DNA of 16,153 nucleotides from JAWXTS01 sp044433305. GTDB taxonomy: Bacteria > Bacteroidota > Bacteroidia > Bacteroidales > Rikenellaceae. Positions 1-6,433 of the stretch are shown piece after piece (positions within the stretch are counted from its first letter, which is position 1; every line of letters begins with the position of its first letter). Where the stretch lies: assembly GCA_044433305.1 (NCBI GenBank), contig JAWXTS010000036.1, positions 1-16,153 on the forward strand. Direction: 5' to 3'. A program made the position numbers and the translations under genes. Under the pieces are notes generated by a model. The model was not told the origin of the DNA. It did no database searches and saw only the letters and a list, made by a program, of their open reading frames with translations.

Positions 1-2286
1 CTTGGCAGCAGTAGAGGCGTGTATGTCCTCGCCATGGCTGAAGGCGTCTATCATGGCCTTGTCGCCACTCAAGTGGGCCATAAGTCGTAGCTCGACCTGA
101 GAGTAGTCCACGGCCAAGATTATATGTTGCTCATCAGAAGGGATGAAAGCCTTGCGTATGTTGCGGCCTCGCTGCTCGCGAATAGGGATGTTCTGCAAGT
201 TTGGGTTGTTCGAACTTAGGCGCCCCGTGGCTGTAACGGCTTGATTGTATGATGTGTGTATGCGGTCGGTGTGTGTGTTTACAAGCAGCGGCAGGGCATC
301 CACATAAGTAGATATTAGCTTGCCAAGGCCTCGATATTCTAGTATCATCTCCACGATAGGGTGGGCACTAGATAGTGCTTGCAGGGTTTCCTCGTCAGTC
401 TTATACTGTCCTGTTTTTGTTTTTTTAGGCTTGTCAGATATTTTCAGCTTCTCGAAGATGGCTACACCCAGCTGCTTTGGCGAGTCTATGTTGAGCGCGC
501 TGTCCCCGCATAGCTCTTTTATCTTCTGACTCAGTGCTTGCTGCTCGGTCTTTAGGCTTACGCTATATTCTTTCAGCGAGGCGGCATCTATCTTTACGCC
601 AGTATATTCCATATCGCACAGAACATTTATAAGCGGTTCTTCTATGGTGCGGTATAGTGTCTCTAGATTTTGATCCACTAGCTGCTGCCACAACTTTTCG
701 TACAAGCGAATTGTTATATCGGCATCCTCGGCAGAGTACTCGGCAACCTTAGATACGGGCACCATATCCATGGTAATCTGCTTGGCTCCCTTGCCTATAA
801 GCTCCTCTATTGATATTGGGGAGTAGTTGAGTGTGGTGCGCGAAAGGTAGTCCATGCCGTGGCGACTCTCAGGGTCCAGCAGATAGTGTATTATCATGGT
901 ATCCAGCAGTAAGCCCTTGACCATTATGCCTGCCGAGCGCATTATATTGATATCGAACTTTATGTTCTGACCTACTTTCTCTATGGTTGGATCCTCAAAG
1001 ATGTCCTTTAGCTCAGCGAGCATGGTGTCTTTGTTGCTGAGCGAAAGTGGCAGGTACCATGCTTCGAAAGGCTCTAGCGCAAAGGCTATACCTATAAGTG
1101 TTGAGTTGAATATGTCTAGGCCTGTGGTTTCAGTATCAAAGCAGAAGCGTTTGGCCTGTTTGATTTTTGAGACAAGCTCCCCCAGTTGCTCCGTGCTTTC
1201 TATTATATGGTATGTGTGCTGTGTGTTCTGTATTGTCGCTATGCTGCTTGGCTCTTGGGCGGCCTCTGCTTGTTGAGCTTCGGGCGCATCCATCATCGCA
1301 AACAAATCTCCTTGCAGTGAGTCTGGAGCTTTGCTGGCTTTGGCTTTTGTTGGCTCAGCGGTGACTGGTGGGGCAGGCTGCTCGGCGCAGTCCTTGCTTA
1401 TATTAAGGTTGTCGTAGCGACCCGAGTTCAGCTCACGCAAGAACATGGTGAAGCCCAACTCAGAGTATAGTGAGCCTAGATTTTCCTTGTCTGGACATTC
1501 TAGCTTTAGGCTCTCAGGCTCAAATTCTATGGGCACATCAAGAGCTATGGTGGCTAGTTTCTTGGATAGAATAATCTGGTCGCGACTTTTCTCCACGTTC
1601 TCTTTCTGCTTGCCCTTGAGCTTGTCGGTGTTGTCCAGAATCTGCTCCACGGTACCTATCTGCGATACCAACTTGGACGCGCTCTTCTCGCCTATGCCCA
1701 TTACTCCGGGGATGTTGTCGGATGCGTCGCCCCATAGTGCGAGTATGTCGATGACCTTCATCGGGTCGTCGATATTATACTTTGCCTTTATATCTTCGTG
1801 GTTTACGATGTCTATGCCCTCGCCACCCTTGCGCTGCTTGTATATGCTGATGGTGGGGGTTACCAGTTGGCCAAAGTCCTTGTCTGGTGTAACCATAAAG
1901 ACCTCAAACCCTGCCTTGGCAGCCTTGTGCGAAAGCGTTCCGATAACGTCGTCTGCCTCATAGCCCTTGACCTCTAGAATAGGGATGTGCATCAATTCAA
2001 GTATGCGCTTTATATATGGTGTCGAGGCTATTATGTCCTCGGGTGTGGCATCACGGTTGGCTTTATAGTCGGGATATATGGTGTTGCGGAAGTTGCCCCC
2101 ATGAGGGTCAAAGGCGACACCCAGATACTGAGGGTCCTCGCGCTTAATGAGGTCGGTCAAGAATTTGGTGAAACCAAAGATGGCCGATGTGTTGAGTCCT
2201 TCGGGTGACCGCATTGGGCGGCTAATAAAGGCATAGTATGCTCTGAAAATTAATGCGTAGGCATCTATTAGAAATAACCGCTCCAT
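1..2286 (-). CDS. polA: DNA polymerase I, N-terminal 762 residues (3' end outside window)
   Basis: DNA polymerase I fills gaps, removes RNA primers and takes part in excision repair. The minus-strand frame is open from the ATG at 2286 to the window edge without a stop, giving 762 residues of a protein usually near 900-950. It begins MERLFLIDAYALIFRAYYAF, a typical PolA 5'-nuclease start. Domains in order: 5'-nuclease (about residues 1-290), an Ala/Pro/Gln-rich linker (about 300-350), a 3'-5' exonuclease with FDTETTGLD (D384, E386), KFDIN and YSAEDAD motifs, then the polymerase domain with TATGRLSSNNPNLQNIP and motif A DYSQVELR (D727). The DEDD exonuclease residues are present, so proofreading is probably active. 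Motifs B and C lie beyond the left edge. It follows queD by 75 bases with no promoter or terminator seen between them, so co-transcription is likely. The truncation is due to the window edge. Confidence 0.97.
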   Translation of the reverse strand, partial: MERLFLIDAYALIFRAYYAFISRPMRSPEGLNTSAIFGFTKFLTDLIKREDPQYLGVAFDPHGGNFRNTIYPDYKANRDATPEDIIASTPYIKRILELMHIPILEVKGYEADDVIGTLSHKAAKAGFEVFMVTPDKDFGQLVTPTISIYKQRKGGEGIDIVNHEDIKAKYNIDDPMKVIDILALWGDASDNIPGVMGIGEKSASKLVSQIGTVEQILDNTDKLKGKQKENVEKSRDQIILSKKLATIALDVPIEFEPESLKLECPDKENLGSLYSELGFTMFLRELNSGRYDNLNISKDCAEQPAPPVTAEPTKAKASKAPDSLQGDLFAMMDAPEAQQAEAAQEPSSIATIQNTQHTYHIIESTEQLGELVSKIKQAKRFCFDTETTGLDIFNSTLIGIAFALEPFEAWYLPLSLSNKDTMLAELKDIFEDPTIEKVGQNIKFDINIMRSAGIMVKGLLLDTMIIHYLLDPESRHGMDYLSRTTLNYSPISIEELIGKGAKQITMDMVPVSKVAEYSAEDADITIRLYEKLWQQLVDQNLETLYRTIEEPLINVLCDMEYTGVKIDAASLKEYSVSLKTEQQALSQKIKELCGDSALNIDSPKQLGVAIFEKLKISDKPKKTKTGQYKTDEETLQALSSAHPIVEMILEYRGLGKLISTYVDALPLLVNTHTDRIHTSYNQAVTATGRLSSNNPNLQNIPIREQRGRNIRKAFIPSDEQHIILAVDYSQVELRLMAHLSGDKAMIDAFSHGEDIHASTAAK

Positions 2287-2361
2287 GTAGTAGTGTTTGA
2301 AGGTTGTGAATCTTAAGGTGAAAGGTTTTAGATAGGGGTGTTGCTGGATGGATATTGGGCT

Positions 2362-2814
2362 TTAATCATTGTCGCTGGCAAACCATTCTGCATAGGAGCT
2401 TGCCGTTTCGTGTAGCTTGATGCTGAATAGCTTAACGTTCTCTGGCAGCTGCTTTGAGATGTCGCTAGCAAAGTGCGAAACCATGTTCTCGCATGTAGGT
2501 TGATAGTCGACAATTTCGATGCGACCATAGTATTTCTTAAGAGTCTCGATAAGTTCTGCATTGCCTTGCGAAGCCTTTAGCACAAGGCTATGGTCAAAGC
2601 GGTCGACTATCGTTTTGTTTACTATTCGTTTCAGATCGCCAAAATCCATCACCATGCCGTATTTAGGAGAGGAGGTGTCTTTTATTGGGCTGCCGATAAT
2701 GGTTACGAATAGTCGGTATGAGTGGCCGTGGATTTCACTGCACGCGCCATCATAGCCCTCCAGAGAGTGGGCTGTTTCGAAAGTAAATTCCTTTGTGACT
2801 CTTATGTTTGGCAT
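2362..2814 (-). CDS. queD: 6-carboxytetrahydropterin synthase (QueD, PTPS family)
   Basis: This 150-residue enzyme belongs to the 6-pyruvoyl-tetrahydropterin synthase family. QueD converts 7,8-dihydroneopterin triphosphate to 6-carboxy-tetrahydropterin, the first dedicated step towards preQ0 and queuosine in tRNA. Zinc ligands are visible as H16 (FETAHSL) and the HGH pair H29/H31. The catalytic cysteine C25 sits in the CxxxHGH arrangement that marks QueD-type members. DRFDHSLVL and the C-terminal LHETASSYAEW segment supply further family motifs. Length is normal for the family (about 120-150). The gene starts only 7 bases after the stop of the Lrp/AsnC gene and precedes polA, so the three look co-transcribed. 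No queE, queC or queF is in the window, so the pathway partners must lie elsewhere. A role in another pterin pathway cannot be excluded from sequence alone. Confidence 0.9.
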   Translation of the reverse strand: MPNIRVTKEFTFETAHSLEGYDGACSEIHGHSYRLFVTIIGSPIKDTSSPKYGMVMDFGDLKRIVNKTIVDRFDHSLVLKASQGNAELIETLKKYYGRIEIVDYQPTCENMVSHFASDISKQLPENVKLFSIKLHETASSYAEWFASDND

Positions 2815-2821
2815 ATAATTG

Positions 2822-3310
2822 TTATTGTTCGTCGGTATATATTTCTAGTTCGCTCACGCTGACCTGACGAGAGAAAGACTCATTAAGCGAAATGAAGGTC
2901 TCGGTTTGTGCTATGCCAGGTATCTTAAGGATTTTCTCAAATAGAATTGACATAAGGTGGTTATTGTCTCTACAATATATCTTGACCAACATGTTGAAGT
3001 GGCCAGTTATAAAGTGAGCCTCCACAGCCTCAGGGATTTGGCGTAGTATTTCTACTGTCTCCAGATTTAGCTTAGGGTCTGTAAAGCCTATACCTATGAT
3101 TGCGCAAACGTCGAAGCCCAGCATTCTAGGGTCTACCACAAGTCGCGAGCCTATGATTACTCCCGAGTCCTCAAGTTTCTTTACTCGTTGGTGTATTGCA
3201 GCACCCGAGATTCCGCATTCGCGAGCAATCTCCAAAAATGGCATACGCGCATTTTCTATTAGTAGGGATAGGATTTTTCTGTCTGTTGCGTCGATATGTG
3301 CTTTTGCCAT
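2822..3310 (-). CDS. Lrp/AsnC family transcriptional regulator
   Basis: The 162-residue protein has the standard Lrp/AsnC build. An N-terminal winged helix-turn-helix covers about residues 5-60 and contains DATDRKILSLLIENAR and GISGAAIHQRVKKLEDSGVI. A C-terminal ligand-sensing RAM domain follows (about 70-150), with VEAHFITGHFNMLVKIYC and the closing TFISLNE segment. Family members bind amino acids or similar small molecules, assemble as dimers to octamers, and often repress their own gene. The start at 3310 fits the usual N-terminus of the family. It is the first gene of the minus-strand unit lrp-queD-polA and is divergent from rpsO. An AT-rich imperfect palindrome directly upstream of its -7 box is a candidate autoregulatory site. 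Which ligand it senses cannot be told, so no gene symbol is given. Confidence 0.93.
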   Translation of the reverse strand: MAKAHIDATDRKILSLLIENARMPFLEIARECGISGAAIHQRVKKLEDSGVIIGSRLVVDPRMLGFDVCAIIGIGFTDPKLNLETVEILRQIPEAVEAHFITGHFNMLVKIYCRDNNHLMSILFEKILKIPGIAQTETFISLNESFSRQVSVSELEIYTDEQ

Positions 3311-3350
3311 TGTGTTTGGATAGTTTAATTAGAAATATTTCATATAATGG

Positions 3351-3358
3351 CAAAGATA
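3351..3358 (-). promoter_or_regulatory. -7 box of the lrp-queD-polA promoter
   Basis: On the minus strand this reads TATCTTTG, a full match to the Bacteroidetes -7 consensus TAnnTTTG, 40 bases upstream of the lrp start codon. No TTG or TTTG is found at the expected -33 distance; that position is occupied by an AT-rich palindrome. The promoter may therefore be weak or depend on a bound protein. Confidence 0.65.
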
Positions 3359-3362
3359 AGTA

Positions 3363-3390
3363 TAATTTTAATTTATATAAATTGAAATTA
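3363..3390. promoter_or_regulatory. AT-rich imperfect palindrome, candidate Lrp/AsnC operator
   Basis: The centre AATTTATATAAATT (3370-3383) is a perfect 14-bp palindrome. The arms extend with one mismatch (T3369 versus G3384) to 28 bp in total. It begins 5 bases upstream of the lrp -7 box and covers the place where a -33 element would sit. Lrp/AsnC proteins commonly bind AT-rich imperfect palindromes in front of their own genes. The palindrome is seen; the operator role is inferred, and AT-rich DNA makes chance palindromes fairly common. Confidence 0.4.
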
Positions 3391-3529
3391 ACATTCTTTA
3401 CAATTATTTAGCAATGGAGTCATTTTTGTTAGTACTTGAGCGGTGACTTTGTTATGTTGTTATCGCTTAGGTGGTTTTTGCTTTTTTGCATTGTATTCAT
3501 AGAGAGGGTATTTTTTATGCAAAATGCTA

Positions 3530-3559
3530 TTTGATTTATTATAAAAATTTATACCTTTG
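3530..3559 (+). promoter_or_regulatory. rpsO promoter
   Basis: TTTG at 3530-3533 and TACCTTTG at 3552-3559 are separated by 18 bases, close to the Bacteroidetes TTTG-N19-TAnnTTTG layout. Transcription would start near 3565, leaving a leader of about 155 bases before rpsO. Confidence 0.75.
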
Positions 3560-3720
3560 CAGGGCTTAGAGAATACTATATCAGTTTCTTAAGAAGTATT
3601 TTATTAACTTGGAGCGTGCCTAGATGGGATGCTGACGGTTGTGTGTTGATGGCTTTTGGGTTGTTAATATGTTGATTGTCAGTCTATTTCATTGCTGGTT
3701 GCTCACAAAACAAAAACAAA

Positions 3721-3993
3721 ATGGCATATTTAGATGCAGAGAAAAAGCAAGAACTTTTTCAAACTTACGGACAGTCTAACAGCGATACAGGTTCAGCAGA
3801 GAGCCAAATCGCATTGTTTTCTTACCGTATCAGCCACCTTACAGCTCACCTTAAACAAAACAAAAAAGACTTCGGTACTCAGCGTTCATTGTTGCGCTTG
3901 GTAGGTAAACGTCGTCGTTTGTTGGAGTATCTGAAAAGAGTTGATATCGAGCGTTACAGAGCAATTATTAAGGCTCTTAACCTTAGAAAATAG
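3721..3993 (+). CDS. rpsO: 30S ribosomal protein S15
   Basis: The product is 90 residues, the normal S15 length. S15 binds the central domain of 16S rRNA early in assembly and nucleates binding of S6, S18 and S11. Family motifs are clear: TGSAESQIALFSYRISHLTAHL in two overlapping stretches, KKDFGTQRSLLRLVGKRRRLL, and the C-terminal DIERYRAIIKALNLRK. The ATG at 3721 (MAYLDAEKK) was chosen because the frame upstream continues only to a TTG at 3676 and adds residues not found in S15. The CAAAACAAAAACAAA stretch before the ATG has no Shine-Dalgarno sequence, as is usual in Bacteroidetes. A strong intrinsic terminator follows and pnp lies 147 bases downstream. The long leader could host S15 feedback control, as known in several other bacteria, but no specific structure was established. 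Confidence 0.98.
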   Translation: MAYLDAEKKQELFQTYGQSNSDTGSAESQIALFSYRISHLTAHLKQNKKDFGTQRSLLRLVGKRRRLLEYLKRVDIERYRAIIKALNLRK

Positions 3994-4007
3994 AACTGTT
4001 TTTTATT

Positions 4008-4046
4008 GTTTAAGGCAATCTGTCACGGTTGCCTTAAACATTTTCT
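4008..4046 (+). terminator. Intrinsic terminator after rpsO
   Basis: GTTTAAGGCAA (4008-4018) pairs perfectly with TTGCCTTAAAC (4029-4039) around a 10-base loop. The T-rich tail ATTTTCT follows. Confidence 0.85.
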
Positions 4047-4077
4047 AGGACACACACGGCCCTTAAGGCCAACAACT

Positions 4078-4085
4078 TATATTTG
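4078..4085 (+). promoter_or_regulatory. -7 box of a pnp promoter
   Basis: TATATTTG is a full match to the TAnnTTTG consensus, 55 bases upstream of the pnp start codon. No TTTG is seen at the -33 distance, which would fall just after the rpsO terminator. The last three bases overlap the left arm of the hairpin at 4083-4113. Confidence 0.6.
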
Positions 4086-4113
4086 CCAAAAGAGCATGAG
4101 CCTCTGTTGGCAA
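4083..4113 (+). promoter_or_regulatory. Hairpin in the pnp leader, overlapping the -7 box
   Basis: TTGCCAA (4083-4089) pairs with TTGGCAA (4107-4113). After one A/G mismatch, AGAG (4091-4094) pairs with CTCT (4102-4105), closing a loop of CATGAGC. The result is an 11-pair stem. It lacks a T-run, so it is not a terminator. In enterobacteria a leader hairpin upstream of pnp is cut by RNase III and used for PNPase autoregulation. A similar role here, or a DNA operator role, is inference. Confidence 0.55.
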
Positions 4114-4140
4114 TGACCAAAGACACTAAGAGGAAAAATT

Positions 4141-6279
4141 ATGTATAATGCTACAAGCAAGGTGATTAAATTGAGCGGAGATCGCGAGATTATCATCGAA
4201 ACAGGCAAACTTGCCAAACAAGCTGACGGTTCGGTTGTCGTTAAACAAGGCGACACAATGCTACTGGCAACAGTTGTCGCTGCTAAAGACGCAAAACCAG
4301 ACTGCGACTTTATGCCACTATCAGTTGAATATAGAGAGAAATATGCTTCTTGCGGACGCTTCCCAGGAGGTTTCTTGAAACGCGAAGCTCGCCCTTCAGA
4401 CTACGAAATCTTGGTTTCTCGTCTTATCGACCGTGCGCTTCGTCCACTATTCCCTGCAAACTATCACGCTGACGTATTTGTAAACGTTACACTTATCTCA
4501 GCTGACAAAAATATCATGCCAGACGCTATGGCAGGTCTTGCTGCTTCTGCAGCACTAGCTGTGTCTGACATACCTTTCGAGGGTCCTATCTCTGAGGTTC
4601 GCGTTTCTCGCATCAACGGCGAGTTCGTTATCAACCCAACATTTGAGCAGAACGCAAGTGCTGACATGGATCTTATCGTAGCCGCTACCATGGACAACAT
4701 CCTTATGGTAGAGGGTGAGATGGACGAGGTTTCTGAGGCAGAGATGCTAGAGGCAATTAAAGTTGCTCACGATGCAATCAAAGAGCAATGCCAAGTTCAA
4801 ATCGAGCTAAGCAAAGAGCTAGGCAAAGATGTTAAACGTGAGTACTGCCACGAGAAGAGCGACGAGGAACTTCGCGCTATGATTATCGAGAGCACTTACA
4901 ACAAAGTATACGACATTGCACGTCACAGCTCATCTAAACACGAGCGTAGCGAGCAGTTCGAGGCTGTTGAGGCTGAGCTATTGGCTACATTCAGCGAAGA
5001 GGAGCTTGCAGAGAAAGCTTCTATGATTAAACGTTACTTCCACGATGACGTTCTTAAACAAGCTATGCGTAACATGATTCTTGATGAGGGTGTTCGTCTA
5101 GATGGTCGTAAGACTGATGAGATTCGTCCTATCTGGAGCGAGATTGATTATCTTCCAGCTGCTCACGGTTCAGCAGTGTTTACACGTGGTGAGACTCAGT
5201 CACTTACAACAGTTACTCTAGGTACAAAACTAGATGCTAAACAAATCGACGAGGTGCTAAACCAAGGCACAGAGCAATTTGTTCTTCACTATAACTTCCC
5301 TCCATTCTCAACTGGTGAGGCTCGTCCAGCACGTGGACTTTCACGTCGCGAGATTGGTCACGGTAACTTGGCCTTCAGAGCGTTGAAACCTATGGTTCCA
5401 GTTGGCGAGGAGAACCCTTATTCAGTACGTGTTGTGTCTGATATCTTGGAGTCTAATGGTTCTTCATCTATGGCTACTGTATGTGCTGGTACTCTTGCAC
5501 TTATGGACGCTGGTGTGAAAATCAAGAAACCAGTTTCAGGTATCGCAATGGGTCTTATCACAGACACTAAGGCTGGTAAGTTTGCTGTATTGTCAGATAT
5601 CTTGGGTGATGAGGATCACTTGGGTGATATGGACTTCAAAGTTACAGGTACTAAAGATGGTATCACAGCGACTCAGATGGACATTAAAGTTGACGGTCTA
5701 TCTTATGAGGTGTTGACAAAAGCCCTAGAGCAAGCAAAACAAGGTCGTTTACACATCTTGGGCAAGATTCTTGAAACTATTCAAGAGCCACGCGAGGACT
5801 ACAAACCATTTGTGCCACGTATCGTACAGCTTGTTATCCCTAACGAGTTTATCGGTGCAGTTATCGGCCCTGGTGGAAAAATTATACAGGAGATGCAGAA
5901 ATCAACAGGCACTACAATCACTATCACTGAGGATAGCGAGGGTCGTGGCGTAGTTGATATCTTCGGCGAGAACAAAGAGTGTATCGATGCAGCTTTGGCG
6001 CGCATCAAAGCTATCACAGCAGTACCAGAAGTTGGCGAGGTTTATACTGGTAAGGTTAAATCTGTCGTGTCTTTCGGTGCTTTTGTTGAGATTATGCCAG
6101 GCAAAGATGCCCTATTGCACATCTCTGAAATCGACTTCAAACGCTTCGAGTCTATGGACGACACAGGTATCAAAGAAGGCGATATGCTAGAGGTTAAACT
6201 AATAGGTGTAGATCCAAAAACTAAGAAGCTAAAACTATCAAGAAAGGTCCTTTTAAAGAAAGAAGAGGCTTCTAAGTAG
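4141..6279 (+). CDS. pnp: Polyribonucleotide nucleotidyltransferase (PNPase)
   Basis: PNPase degrades RNA from the 3' end using phosphate and can add tails in the reverse reaction; it works as a homotrimer in the cytoplasm. The 712-residue product has the usual length and full domain order: RNase PH-like domain 1 (about 1-140, including GRFPGGFLKREARPSDYEI), a helical linker, RNase PH-like domain 2 (about 310-540), a KH domain with the GPGG loop at 576-579, and an S1 domain (about 632-705, GKVKSVVSFGAFVEI). The catalytic stretch GDEDHLGDMDF is at 489-499, with D490 and D496 matching E. coli D486 and D492. A GAGG at 4130-4133, seven bases before the ATG, could act as a ribosome binding site. 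Codon choice is highly biased (AAC, CGT, GGT, CTT/CTA), which suggests high expression. It follows rpsO and precedes a TPR lipoprotein, with no obvious intrinsic terminator after it. Confidence 0.98.
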   Translation: MYNATSKVIKLSGDREIIIETGKLAKQADGSVVVKQGDTMLLATVVAAKDAKPDCDFMPLSVEYREKYASCGRFPGGFLKREARPSDYEILVSRLIDRALRPLFPANYHADVFVNVTLISADKNIMPDAMAGLAASAALAVSDIPFEGPISEVRVSRINGEFVINPTFEQNASADMDLIVAATMDNILMVEGEMDEVSEAEMLEAIKVAHDAIKEQCQVQIELSKELGKDVKREYCHEKSDEELRAMIIESTYNKVYDIARHSSSKHERSEQFEAVEAELLATFSEEELAEKASMIKRYFHDDVLKQAMRNMILDEGVRLDGRKTDEIRPIWSEIDYLPAAHGSAVFTRGETQSLTTVTLGTKLDAKQIDEVLNQGTEQFVLHYNFPPFSTGEARPARGLSRREIGHGNLAFRALKPMVPVGEENPYSVRVVSDILESNGSSSMATVCAGTLALMDAGVKIKKPVSGIAMGLITDTKAGKFAVLSDILGDEDHLGDMDFKVTGTKDGITATQMDIKVDGLSYEVLTKALEQAKQGRLHILGKILETIQEPREDYKPFVPRIVQLVIPNEFIGAVIGPGGKIIQEMQKSTGTTITITEDSEGRGVVDIFGENKECIDAALARIKAITAVPEVGEVYTGKVKSVVSFGAFVEIMPGKDALLHISEIDFKRFESMDDTGIKEGDMLEVKLIGVDPKTKKLKLSRKVLLKKEEASK

Positions 6280-6336
6280 GTTATAAAATAATAAAAATGG
6301 CATTTTGTTGAAAAAAAATTAATAAAATGTCCTAAA

Positions 6337-6369
6337 TTTGGTGATTATAAAAATATATTTATAAATTTG
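6337..6369 (+). promoter_or_regulatory. Promoter of the OmpA-like/TPR lipoprotein gene
   Basis: TTTG at 6337-6340 and TAAATTTG at 6362-6369 are 21 bases apart, within the normal Bacteroidetes range, giving a leader of roughly 55-60 bases. A 7-bp inverted repeat, GTGATTA (6341-6347) and TAATCAC (6370-6376), encloses the spacer and -7 box. No clear intrinsic terminator lies between the pnp stop and this promoter, so read-through from pnp is also possible. Confidence 0.65.
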
Positions 6370-6433
6370 TAATCACGGAAGTGCTTTGAAATTAAAAAAA
6401 CAATACTAATTAAATCAAATTAAAACATTTATT

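Larger units (their letters stand above)
3311..3720. other. Divergent intergenic region between lrp and rpsO
   Basis: This stretch of about 410 bases contains no convincing coding sequence. It is strongly AT-rich from about 3320 to 3550. It holds the lrp -7 box (minus strand), a 28-bp imperfect palindrome, the rpsO promoter (plus strand) and an rpsO leader of roughly 150 bases. Between about 3395 and 3525 nothing specific was recognised. Confidence 0.8.

Noticed and set aside
1445..1963. Open frame of 172 codons on the plus strand
   Set aside because: It is antisense to the 5'-nuclease part of polA, whose reading on the minus strand is continuous and conserved.
1..2286. Possible frameshift or truncation in polA
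   Set aside because: The frame is open without interruption and all motifs up to motif A are intact; the missing part lies outside the window.
3676..3720. In-frame N-terminal extension of rpsO from a TTG
   Set aside because: The added residues are not part of S15, and the ATG at 3721 gives the exact family length and N-terminus.
6305..6335. Possible terminator after pnp
   Set aside because: The CATTTT/AAAATG stem is weak, its loop is long and no T-run follows.
6377..6387. GGAAGTGCTTT shared with the tRNA-His terminator (9396-9406)
   Set aside because: An isolated 11-base match without a partner arm at the first site; most likely coincidence.
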